DNA of 64,000 nt from Tragulus kanchil (lineage: Eukaryota; Chordata; Mammalia; Artiodactyla; Tragulidae), in NCBI GenBank assembly GCA_022376925.1, contig JAIOJX010000032.1, positions 119,017,979-119,081,978 of the forward strand, given 5' to 3'. Of this stretch, positions 47,070 to 56,853 are shown one piece after another. Positions within the stretch are counted from its first letter, which is position 1, and each line of letters begins with the position of its first letter. The position numbers were made by a program, and so were the translations under genes. A model generated the notes under the pieces. That model saw nothing but the letters and a program-made list of their open reading frames with translations. It did no database searches and was not told where the DNA came from.

Positions 47070-48027
47070 AAGCAGCCATAATGGAAAACAGTATGGAACT
47101 TCCTTAAAAAAACCCAAAACCTAGAAATAGAACTACCATATGACCCAACAATCCCACTACTAGATATACAGCCTGAGAAAATCATAATTGGAAGAGATAC
47201 ATGTACTCCCAATTCATTGCAGTATTATATATAATAGCTAGGACATAGAAGCAACCTAAATGTGCTTCAACAGATGAATGGATAAAGAAGTTGTGGTACA
47301 AATATAAAAAGTGGAATATCGTGTTTAGTTGCTCAGTTGTGTCCAACTCTCTGTGACCCTTTGACTCCAGCCTCCTCTGTCCATGGGATTTTTCAGGCAA
47401 GAATACTGGAGTGGGTTGCCGTTTCCTCCTCCAGGGGATCTTTCCAACCCAAGGATTGAACCTGTGTCTCCTGAATGGCAGGCAGATTCTCTCCCCACTG
47501 AGCCATGGGGAAAGCCCTAAAATCAAATATTGCTCAGCCATAAAAGGAACACATTTGATTTAGTTCTAATGAGGTTGGATGAACCTAGGCCCTGTTATAC
47601 CAGGTAAAGTAAATCAGAAAGAGAAAAACAAATATCCTATGTTAATGCATCTATTTGGGATCAAAAAAATGGTACTGATGAACCTATTTGTAGGGCAGCA
47701 ATAGAGATGCAGACACAGAGAACAGACATGTGGACACAGTGGGGAGAAGAAGAGGGTGGGACAAACTGAGAGAGTAGCGTGGAAACATAGATAGCCATAT
47801 GTGGAATAAATAGCCAGTCGGAATTTGCTGTATGTCTCAGGGAGCTCAACCCAGGGCCCTGTGATAATCTAGAGGGGTGGAAGGGATGGGGGTGGGAAGG
47901 AGGTTCAAGAGGAAGGGGACATAAGTATACCTATGACTGATTCATGTTGATGTATGGCAGAACCCAGCACAATATTGTAAAACAATTATCCTCCAACTAA
48001 AAAAGGAATAAATTTTTTTAAAAAAAG
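47070..48027 (+). mobile_element. L1 3' end, sense, interrupted by a Bov-A SINE
   Basis: CATATGACCCAACAATCCCA, AAATATTGCTCAGCCATAAA, ACAATATTGTAAAACAATTA and the tail TCCTCCAACTAAAAAAGGAA. An antisense Bov-A is inserted at about 47325-47516 (GTTGTGTCCAACTCTCTGTG). Confidence 0.88.
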
Positions 48028-48149
48028 TCTACCTCAAAATAACTTTTTAAAAATCCTTATGGGTAACAGGAGGACAGTTAAGTGTAAAGAATAAAATAGA
48101 AATCACCCAGAACTCCTCATGGAGAGATTCCATTGCTAACATTGGGTAT

Positions 48150-48640
48150 TTTTTCTGAGTTTAAAAGTATCTTTATTTAATAGAGATTGATAGGGACAGA
48201 GTAGAATAGGTAGGTGGTTGTAGAGTCCTAGCAGGATGGTAGGTAGAAGGGAGAAACCTGAGAAAGGTTGGGAGGCCAGTGAGTTGAAGCTCAGGAGAGC
48301 TTCTCCTTGTTCAGTAAAGCAGGTTTGATTGGGTATAAACAGCTGATGAAGGAGGAGTTGGCGAAGAAGGAACTAATGATGTATGCCTTGCATCTGTGTC
48401 TACTTAAGGGGGGCGGTCTTCTACCATCCTATATATATGGCTGCCCACTCAATCGAAGAGAGGAGAGGAGAGGAGAGCAGAGCTTTCCTGCCTGCCCACT
48501 TACACAGCTTACAAGTACCCTATCCTAATAAATCCTTTTCTTGTCTATCACTCTGCTTCTCGCTGAATTCCTTCTGTGTTGAGGCACGAAGAACCTGAGC
48601 CTCGGTGGGTCAAGACGTTGGGTGAGTGCTGGATTAAGTC
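48150..48640 (+). mobile_element. Endogenous retrovirus LTR-like segment
   Basis: CCTATATATATGGCTGCCCA (TATA-like), then AGGAGAGGAGAGGAGAG, CCTAATAAATCCTTTTCTTG with an AATAAA signal, and TTCTCGCTGAATTCCTTCTG. The order TATA, AATAAA, CT-rich end fits a retroviral U3-R-U5. Left boundary not determined; no coding region is visible. Family name not assigned. Confidence 0.5.
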
Positions 48641-48905
48641 CTGGCTGTGTGGGTTTGAGTCCCAGACAGGGTTTTGGCTGGGGTTAAACCTCAGCTACGT
48701 AGGTTCAAGTCCCAAACTGGGTTTTGGCTAGGTTCAAGCCCCAGTCACATGGGTTCAAGTCCCAACCAGAGTTCTGGCTGGGTTCGAGTCCCAGCTGCGT
48801 GGGTTCGAGTCCCAAGGAGGGTTTTGGCTGGAATTCAAGCTCCAGCCACGTGAGTTTGAATCCCAAGCAGGGTTTGATCAGATCTGGGCCCTGGGTTTAA
48901 GTCTC
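48640..48905 (+). repeat. 50-bp tandem array of TpsiC-loop/B-box-like motifs
   Basis: About 4.5 units of 50 bp. Each has two GGTTCRAGTCCCA-like motifs at alternating 21 and 29 bp spacings. Motif starts are near 48652, 48682, 48702, 48731, 48752, 48781, 48802, 48832, 48853 and 48892. The best, at 48781 and 48802, read GGTTCGAGTCC, the pol III B-box/TpsiC-arm consensus. It directly follows the LTR-like segment, so it may be a retroviral leader repeat. Confidence 0.75.
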
Positions 48906-48938
48906 AAATCGAGGTAAAACCCTTTCAAGATCAGTCTT

Positions 48939-48973
48939 AAAGACACTCTGAAGAAAAAAAAAAAAAAGACACT
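48939..48973. mobile_element. Short poly(A) insertion with 9-bp direct repeats
   Basis: AAAGACACT at 48939-48947 and 48965-48973 flanks CTGAAG plus an A run. TT precedes the first repeat, fitting L1 endonuclease. It could also be chance. Confidence 0.4.
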
Positions 48974-49059
48974 GTTTCCTGATTTTTCAATATATATTGT
49001 ATCTTTTCCCCAGGTGATAAACACAACCCAAAATGACTCATCTTCCCTTACATATATAT

Positions 49060-49150
49060 GCATCATTGGATCACTTTTCTATATGCCTGAAATTAGCACA
49101 ATATTATAAATTAACTATGCTTCAGTAAAAATTTAACTATCCCCCTAAAA
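49060..49150 (+). mobile_element. L1 extreme 3' end fragment
   Basis: GCACAATATTATAAATTAAC and TATGCTTCAGTAAAAATT match the L1 3' terminus in sense. Confidence 0.6.
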
Positions 49151-49429
49151 AGGTAAAAGGACCTGTCAGAGAGTTTTATGTTCCTCAATGAGATTAATTC
49201 ACTCAGGCACATGTAATGTTAATAAAAATATGTCATGGTTACCTCGCCCCTTCTGGTCTAGGTAAAATCCCCTTGGGGCATTCTTAGGTTTCTCTAAGCT
49301 GGCTGTGAAGTCCCAAAGGCCTTACTTTTCTACCTGTCTCTCACTTCCATTTTTAGCTTTAATTACATTCTCACTCTCCTTGTCTTGTAGCTGTTTCTTT
49401 ATTCGTCTCTTTAGGGACTGTCGACTACA

Positions 49430-49790
49430 AATTGGCATTTACCAATTACACAGCCAATGACTGAACACGGGCATTGGCCATCTGCCTCTGTGGAGATGGA
49501 CCCCGTGCTGACAGCTGCGGACCTTCCACACCCCCTGAGGCAGTTCAGGATGGAGTAGGCACCCTGGGCTCCAGGAAATCTGGTGGGGCAGGTCTTTAGA
49601 CAGGTGGTTGCTTTTATCTCTCAGAGCTATCTGAGATGCTGTCTTCCGGGCTGCAATCCTAATTGTGCCCCAAACAAACCTCAACCTGCAACTCTCAAGT
49701 TGTTCATCTCTTTTTAGTCGACAGGGCACAACCCCTTCTTCATGAGTCTCACCCCAAATATGAGCCAGCTCTTTCAAATAGATCTTTAAT
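49430..49790 (-). mobile_element. Possible retroviral LTR-related fragment
   Basis: The minus strand reads GGTTTGTTTGGGGCACAATT, AGGATTGCAGCCCGGAAGAC and AGCATCTCAGATAGCTCTGA, phrases I associate with ruminant LTR elements. The 112-codon frame here has no domain I recognise. Low certainty. The rest of 49150-50060 is unclassified. Confidence 0.3.
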
Positions 49791-50439
49791 GAAAATTGGG
49801 GAAGTGAGAAGGATCCATAGCTCTTTAGCAGATAATTTAAATGAAAATGTTAGAACTTTCGTATTCTAAAGTCCTTCAACATCCATTTCATTAAACTCCT
49901 CTTTCTTCTTTACCATAGTCACTGGCCTCTTTCCCCCCTCCTCCCTGTTTTCTGTTCTTTCCACCCCTGAATTCTTATTCATGAATCCTTTCCCATTGAG
50001 CATATTAATAAAAGCATTGCTTCAATTTATTGTTCCTGTTGACTGATTTTCATCTTGGTGACGATCCATAATTTTCTTCTTTTTTTTGCATCATGGCTAG
50101 TAACTTCATTTTCATGTTTTCTGTATTTCTAACATTTGCATTTAAAGCTATAAATTTTCCTCTAAATACTGCTTTCATTGACCCCACATATTATGAAAAA
50201 ACATTTTTACTATCATTTGCTCTAAATCCTGATTTTTTATGAGTCATGAGTCATTTAGAAGTATGATTCTTAATTTCTAAAAGATGGTGATTCTAATTAC
50301 CTCCTTGTTGTTTCCCACTTTAATTTTATTGAGATCATAAAATAGGCTATGTACAATCTTGACTTTAAGAAATTATTTGGAGCTTGTTTTATGGCTCAGG
50401 ATATGGTTAATACGTATTTGTAAATGTTTTGTGTGTGTT

Positions 50440-52610
50440 GAAAAAGAGTAGAGTTATTGGGCACAGTGCCCTGTGTATGTCCACTGAGTCAGTTTTTTAA
50501 TATATATTTTCAAACTGCATCTCATTGTTGAATTGTTAATTTATTTCTGAGAGAGGTATATAAAAGCCCTTCAGTATGCTTGTGAATGTATCTATTTTTT
50601 TTCTGTAGTTCTATCAATTTTCGCTTTACATATTTTGGGGTTTCATTATTAGGCAAGTACAAATTCAATATTATATTTTCCTGGTGAATAGAATCCTTAT
50701 GTTTTGTATTTTGAAGGAACTGTCTTTATCTCCAGGAATACTTTTAACCTGATATTTTGGTCTGGTATTAACAATAGCTATGCATATTTCCTTTGGGGTT
50801 AGATTGCTCGTTATCAGCTAGGTGTTATCATCTCTGCTTAAGCATTTACCTCTGCTTGAGAGGGGAAGCATGGAACTACAGTTCCCAGTATCTCTTTCCT
50901 TTTATGATTCCGGATTAAATTCAGTTAATGAAGGGCACCTGCACAAGACTTGGAAGTCAGGTGAGAAGGCGCAGCTGTTAATCTTCCTGAGAATTACTCA
51001 CTGTTGCATTCTTGAAAGCAGACTTCCTGTAAAAGCAGTTTGCTGACCTTGGCTTCCTGATCATCCAGTCATTTCAAAGATCGTGTAAGATTCTAATTCC
51101 CTGTATAAAATCAATCTCTTTACTCAAAGTGCTCTAAGAAACCTCTACTTTCCCAACTAAACCCTTAGTATTTCTTCTTGCAACCTTTTACTTTCAGACA
51201 AGATTGGGCGTGTTCAGGGTGGTATGGCCATAGACAACTTTTACTTTCAAACAATCTGTCACTCAGTCATGTGATCCCATGGACTGCAGCACGCCAGGCT
51301 TCCTTGTCCTTCAGTAGCTCCCTGAGTTTGCTTAAACTCATGTCCATTGAGTCAGTGATGCCATCCAACCTTCTCATGCTCTGTCATCCCCTTCTCCTGC
51401 CTTCAATCTTTCCCAGCATCAGAGTCTTTTCCAATGAGTTGTCTCTTTGTAGGATCCTTTTATACAAATAGCATAGTTAGATACTTTTATATGTGTAACT
51501 TTGAAAGAATCATTTAGTCTTTCCCACTTCTGAAAAGAGTAGAGTTATTGGGCACAGTGCCCTGTGTATGTCCACTGAGTCAGTTTTTTAATATATATTT
51601 TCAAACTGCATCTCATTGTTGAATTGTTAATTTATTTCTGAGAGAGGTATATAAAAGCCCTTCAGTATGCTTGTGAATGTATCTATTTTTTTTCTGTAGT
51701 TCTATCAATTTTCGCTTTACATATTTTGGGGTTTCATTATTAGGCAAGTACAAATTCAATATTATATTTTCCTGGTGAATAGAATCCTTATGTTTTGTAT
51801 TTTGAAGGAACTGTCTTTATCTCCAGGAATACTTTTAACCTGATATTTTGGTCTGGTATTAACAATAGCTATGCATATTTCCTTTGGGGTTAGATTGCTC
51901 GTTATCAGCTAGGTGTTATCATCTCTGCTTAAGCATTTACCTCTGCTTGAGAGGGGAAGCATGGAACTACAGTTCCCAGTATCTCTTTCCTTTTATGATT
52001 CCGGATTAAATTCAGTTAATGAAGGGCACCTGCACAAGACTTGGAAGTCAGGTGAGAAGGCGCAGCTGTTAATCTTCCTGAGAATTACTCACTGTTGCAT
52101 TCTTGAAAGCAGACTTCCTGTAAAAGCAGTTTGCTGACCTTGGCTTCCTGATCATCCAGTCATTTCAAAGATCGTGTAAGATTCTAATTCCCTGTATAAA
52201 ATCAATCTCTTTACTCAAAGTGCTCTAAGAAACCTCTACTTTCCCAACTAAACCCTTAGTATTTCTTCTTGCAACCTTTTACTTTCAGACAAGATTGGGC
52301 GTGTTCAGGGTGGTATGGCCATAGACAACTTTTACTTTCAAACAATCTGTCACTCAGTCATGTGATCCCATGGACTGCAGCACGCCAGGCTTCCTTGTCC
52401 TTCAGTAGCTCCCTGAGTTTGCTTAAACTCATGTCCATTGAGTCAGTGATGCCATCCAACCTTCTCATGCTCTGTCATCCCCTTCTCCTGCCTTCAATCT
52501 TTCCCAGCATCAGAGTCTTTTCCAATGAGTTGTCTCTTTGTAGGATCCTTTTATACAAATAGCATAGTTAGATACTTTTATATGTGTAACTTTGAAAGAA
52601 TCATTTAGTC
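50440..52610 (+). repeat. Tandem direct duplication 10, period 1091 bp
   Basis: Copies at 50440-51519 and 51533-52610, spacer about 13 nt. The content is ancient L1-like sequence and an antisense BovB fragment. It overlaps duplication 11. Confidence 0.94.
51258..51460 (-). mobile_element. BovB (RTE) fragment
   Basis: CCATGGACTGCAGCACGCCA, CTCATGTCCATTGAGTCAGT and CTTTCCCAGCATCAGAGTCT. Present again at about 52349-52551 and, partly, at 53574-53728. Confidence 0.82.
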
Positions 52611-54744
52611 AATTTACATTTTATTTCTGTGCTAAACTGTTTCACTTAAATCTATTATTTTGTGCCTTCTGTTTGTACTGTATGTTCTATCTTCCTTCTT
52701 TTTTTAAGACTGATTATGTATTTTTTCCCTTTCTATTCTCTACCTTTCCCGCCCTACCACCATCTGCTAGTTCATTGGTTACACACTATGTTTCTATTCT
52801 TTAAGTGATTACTCCAGAAATTCCTAACTTATTAAAGTCTAAAGTTATTCAGGTTGTTTACCCTCATTCTTGGACAATACAAGGACTTTAAAACCTTTAA
52901 GCTCCATTTGCTTTCCCCAACTTGTGTGTCATTACTGTTATCTATTTCACGTGTATCTTAAATCCACAAATCACAATCATTATTATTATTTTATAAATTC
53001 ATTATATTCCTTCTTGCTTTTTGCACCCTTTATCTGGACTCACTTTGCTGATGAATGCTCTGGTATTTCCTACAGGGAGGGTTTGCTGATGGCAATTTCT
53101 TGGATTTTCTTTCTTTCAGTAATGTAAAAATGTTTTATTTTACCCTCTTTTTTGGACTCTTCAATAAAAATGTATTTTGCTTTCATACACGATTCAGTGA
53201 TGCAGGACATTCTGAAGATCTCTGTGAAATGTGACCTGCATATGTGTGTGCATGAATGCTCAGTCGTGTCCAACTCTTTGCAATCCCCTAGATGGTAGCC
53301 TGCCAGGCTCCTCTGTCCATGGAATTCTCCAGGTAAGAATACTGGAGTGGGTCACTAGTTCCTGCTCCAGGGGACTTTCCCAACCCAGGGATGGAACCTG
53401 CATCTCCTGCATTGGCTGTCCTGCTTTTTAATACACTGCCACCTGGGAAGCCAAAAAGTGATTTACTTGACCCAAAAATGTATAGCCAGATTCAAGAGAA
53501 CCAGGAGTTCTTGTGAGATGAGAGTATCTTTTATCTTTCTACCAGGTTTAACCTTTCCTGAACATCTTCTAACGTCCTTCAGTAGCTCCCTGAGTTTGCT
53601 TAAACTCATGTCCATTGAGTCAGTGATGCCATCCAACCTTCTCATGCTCTGTCATCCCCTTCTCCTGCCTTCAATCTTTCCCAGCATCAGAGTCTTTTCC
53701 AATGAGTTGTCTCTTTGTAGGATCCTTTTATACAAATAGCATAGTTAGATACTTTTATATGTGTAACTTTGAAAGAATCATTTAGTCAATTTACATTTTA
53801 TTTCTGTGCTAAACTGTTTCACTTAAATCTATTATTTTGTGCCTTCTGTTTGTACTGTATGTTCTATCTTCCTTCTTTTTTTAAGACTGATTATGTATTT
53901 TTTCCCTTTCTATTCTCTACCTTTCCCGCCCTACCACCATCTGCTAGTTCATTGGTTACACACTATGTTTCTATTCTTTAAGTGATTACTCCAGAAATTC
54001 CTAACTTATTAAAGTCTAAAGTTATTCAGGTTGTTTACCCTCATTCTTGGACAATACAAGGACTTTAAAACCTTTAAGCTCCATTTGCTTTCCCCAACTT
54101 GTGTGTCATTACTGTTATCTATTTCACGTGTATCTTAAATCCACAAATCACAATCATTATTATTATTTTATAAATTCATTATATTCCTTCTTGCTTTTTG
54201 CACCCTTTATCTGGACTCACTTTGCTGATGAATGCTCTGGTATTTCCTACAGGGAGGGTTTGCTGATGGCAATTTCTTGGATTTTCTTTCTTTCAGTAAT
54301 GTAAAAATGTTTTATTTTACCCTCTTTTTTGGACTCTTCAATAAAAATGTATTTTGCTTTCATACACGATTCAGTGATGCAGGACATTCTGAAGATCTCT
54401 GTGAAATGTGACCTGCATATGTGTGTGCATGAATGCTCAGTCGTGTCCAACTCTTTGCAATCCCCTAGATGGTAGCCTGCCAGGCTCCTCTGTCCATGGA
54501 ATTCTCCAGGTAAGAATACTGGAGTGGGTCACTAGTTCCTGCTCCAGGGGACTTTCCCAACCCAGGGATGGAACCTGCATCTCCTGCATTGGCTGTCCTG
54601 CTTTTTAATACACTGCCACCTGGGAAGCCAAAAAGTGATTTACTTGACCCAAAAATGTATAGCCAGATTCAAGAGAACCAGGAGTTCTTGTGAGATGAGA
54701 GTATCTTTTATCTTTCTACCAGGTAACCTTTCCTGAACATCTTC
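52397..54744 (+). repeat. Tandem direct duplication 11, period 1177 bp, overlapping duplication 10
   Basis: Copies at 52397-53569 and 53574-54744, spacer about 4 nt; GGTTTAACC versus GGTAACC near the ends. Because it begins inside the second copy of duplication 10, about 214 bp of BovB is present three times (51306-51519, 52397-52610, 53574-53787). Confidence 0.94.
53245..53453 (-). mobile_element. Bov-A SINE, antisense
   Basis: CAGTCGTGTCCAACTCTTTG, CCTGCCAGGCTCCTCTGTCC and CACTGCCACCTGGGAAGCC. Its duplicate is at about 54422-54630. Confidence 0.86.
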
Positions 54745-55131
54745 AGTAGAACTTGCGGGCGTGGAGCTGAGGGAACATCTCTGAAGGGCTTGGATAAATG
54801 TTTTGTTCTAGCAAGTACATAGGCACTGTTGCAAATTAAATCACTCTCTATGAGCTTTTATTTAACAAAAATTCAGATTTAGTAGTTGCCCTGAGTGCCC
54901 ACTCTCTAAAATTTTATCATTGTACAACTTTGGCCCTGTGCTGTGCCATAGGTCCTTGGATGACCAGGGTTAGAACCAAAGTGCTTTACCACCAGTAGGT
55001 CCTACTATAAATACACGTCATGCAAGTGAGGTTTCTGTGTTCACAATCACTCTATGAAGCATAATATATCTCAGGAACAAGAGATCACACAAACACATCT
55101 GGTAAAGTAGATGCTTCAAAAACAGATTATG

Positions 55132-55720
55132 GTGCCACGGAGCAGCTGGACTGATGTGTCCAGCTGCTAAGCCGGAGCTCTGGAGCGCATGCACCCACAG
55201 CCAGTGCTCTGTGACAACAGAGGCAGCCGTGATGGGAGGCCCACATGGGCCAAAGGGGAAAAAAAGATGGATGAAGGGCTTCCCCTAGTGGTCCAGTGGG
55301 TAAGGACACCGCCTTGCAGTGCAAGGGACGCCAGTTCGAGCCCTGGCCTGGGAAGATCCCAAGTGCCGCGGAGCGGCTGGACCAATGTATCCAATTACCG
55401 AGCCGGAGCTCTGGAGCGCATGCGCCCAGAGCTGGCGCTCTGCAACGACAGACGCCACCGCGATGGGAGGCCCAGAGGAGCCAAAGAACAAAGACGGATG
55501 AAAATAGAGAAATGAAAGATCAATAGAAGTGGCCCGCCCGCTCCCCTCCCTCCCCAGTCCGACCCCAGCCCAAAATAAATAAATGAAAAAAAAAAAAAGA
55601 TGGATGAAAATGGACAGATGGAAGACCGGTGGAAGTGGCCCACCTGTTCCCCTCCCTGGCCACCCCACCCCCACCAAAATAAATAAATAAATAAATCTTT
55701 TTTTTTTTTTTTTTTTTAAA
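55132..55720 (+). mobile_element. tRNA-derived SINE, unassigned family, copy 6, split by copy 7
   Basis: 5'-truncated outer copy: left part 55132-55275, right part 55592-55720. Flanks share CAGATTATG (55123-55131 and 55723-55731). The right part has GGAAGTGGCCCACCTGTTCC and an AAATAAATAAATAAAT tail. Confidence 0.82.
55276..55591 (+). mobile_element. tRNA-derived SINE, unassigned family, copy 7, inserted in copy 6
   Basis: Full length; target-site duplication AAAAAAAGATGGATGAA at 55259-55275 and 55592-55608. It has the head GGCTTCCCCTAGTGGTCCAG, B box GTTCGAGCCC, and the C-rich 3' part GCTCCCCTCCCTCCCCAGTC. The best reference copy in the window. Confidence 0.9.
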
Positions 55721-55731
55721 GGCAGATTATG

Positions 55732-55898
55732 GGGGCTTCCCTGGTGGTTCAGTGGCTGGGACTCTGTCTCCCAAAGCAAGGGGTCTGGGTTCAATCCCTG
55801 GTCAGGGAGCTAGATCCCACACACCACAACAGTTCGCATGCTGCAATTATGACCCAATTCAGTGAAATATATAAATAAGACAGAAGATATTTTTTAAA
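55732..55898 (+). mobile_element. tRNA-type SINE next to the nested pair
   Basis: GGGGCTTCCCTGGTGGTTCA, GGTTCAATCCCTGGTCAGGG and ACCCAATTCAGTGAAATATA. CAGATTATG repeats on both sides (55723 and 55903). Confidence 0.8.
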
Positions 55899-56228
55899 AA
55901 AACAGATTATGAAGCATTAGTTGAATGACAAACCACATTATCATTTGAAGTATGTCTTTCCTGATATTCATCAAGATGGATGGTGATGAGATTGAGTTAA
56001 ATACTTAATTTATATTTATATACAGACAGTTTCAATAATTAATCAATATTTAAATAAAAAGTGGCAGATTTGAAAACCATATAAACAAGGTTACTATTGA
56101 AATCAGGATCTAAAACCAAGATTATATATTATAAATGTTATCCCTTGCTTGCAAACAAGAAACAATCCTACAACACCGTCAAAAACAAGGAAGAAATGTT
56201 TTCTATGAACAGAGACTATTCAGACTTT

Positions 56229-56374
56229 TTTTTTTTTTGAGAGGAAGAGTAAAGTTTATTAGAATGGGGAAGGGAGAGTCCCGGCCAGTACAGTGGGCCA
56301 GCTTAAGGGAGAATGTGGGAGACGCTGTGAGAACAGGGGGTCTCGCAGAGGGCCAACTGAAGGGAGATCCAATC
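56229..56374 (-). mobile_element. Retrocopy of an LTR-type transcript 3' end
   Basis: A 14-bp target-site duplication ACTATTCAGACTTT (56215-56228 and 56375-56388) brackets 146 bp that, on the minus strand, ends CATTCTAATAAACTTTACTC, CTTCCTCTC, then A12. The AATAAA sits about 20 nt before the A tail, as in a processed RNA. Similar CATTCTAATAAACTTCC sequence occurs in antisense near 22520 and 23580. Confidence 0.65.
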
Positions 56375-56853
56375 ACTATTCAGACTTTGAAAGTCAAATT
56401 TTACCACAAGAAACAACATGGATGTGGAGGATAAGGAAGATAGCAGCCAAAAATGACTGCTGGGTGTGTGTCTTCTTTTCTTCTGCTTGGAACTCAGTCA
56501 GCATCAGGCCCTCAGGTGAGGATGCCCTGGAAGAGGAGCAGGTTTGTGAGAGGAAGAGAAGAATGCACATTCAGATTGGGGCATGGTGAGTTTAAAAATA
56601 CTTATGAGATGTTTGAGGAGCAATGAAAAGGCAGGAAACTGAACATTCACTCTGACACTAGGAAAAGAAGCCTGGATTTGAAAGATCAACTTGGAAGCAT
56701 TGTGTAGATGGTAAAGAACTCTGTGGAAATGGAGGAGATAACCAAGAAGAGAAGAGAAAGAAGGAAGAGAAGAGAGCCTCATGAAGTGCCCTGAAATAGA
56801 ACATTAGAGGGAGGAGAGGTGAACCTGGCAGACGAGGCCGACATAATTTCAGA

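Larger units (their letters stand above)
50060..53230 (-). mobile_element. Ancient L1-like sequence, antisense, interrupted and duplicated
   Basis: TTTATGGCTCAGGATATGGT, GTATGTCCACTGAGTCAG and AGGAACTGTCTTTATCTCC resemble the antisense 5' half of L1. BovB interrupts it. Duplications 10 and 11 inflate its length by about 2.2 kb. Confidence 0.5.

Noticed and set aside
48640..48905. A cluster of real tRNA genes
   Set aside because: Only the B-box/TpsiC part repeats. There is no acceptor stem, anticodon loop or A box at the right spacing.
49439..49777. A 112-codon minus-strand frame as a gene
   Set aside because: No recognisable domain, no splice or promoter context. The DNA resembles LTR-derived sequence.
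55285..55794. A 169-codon minus-strand frame as a gene
   Set aside because: It runs through the antisense of stacked SINEs and their A-rich tails. No protein domain is visible.
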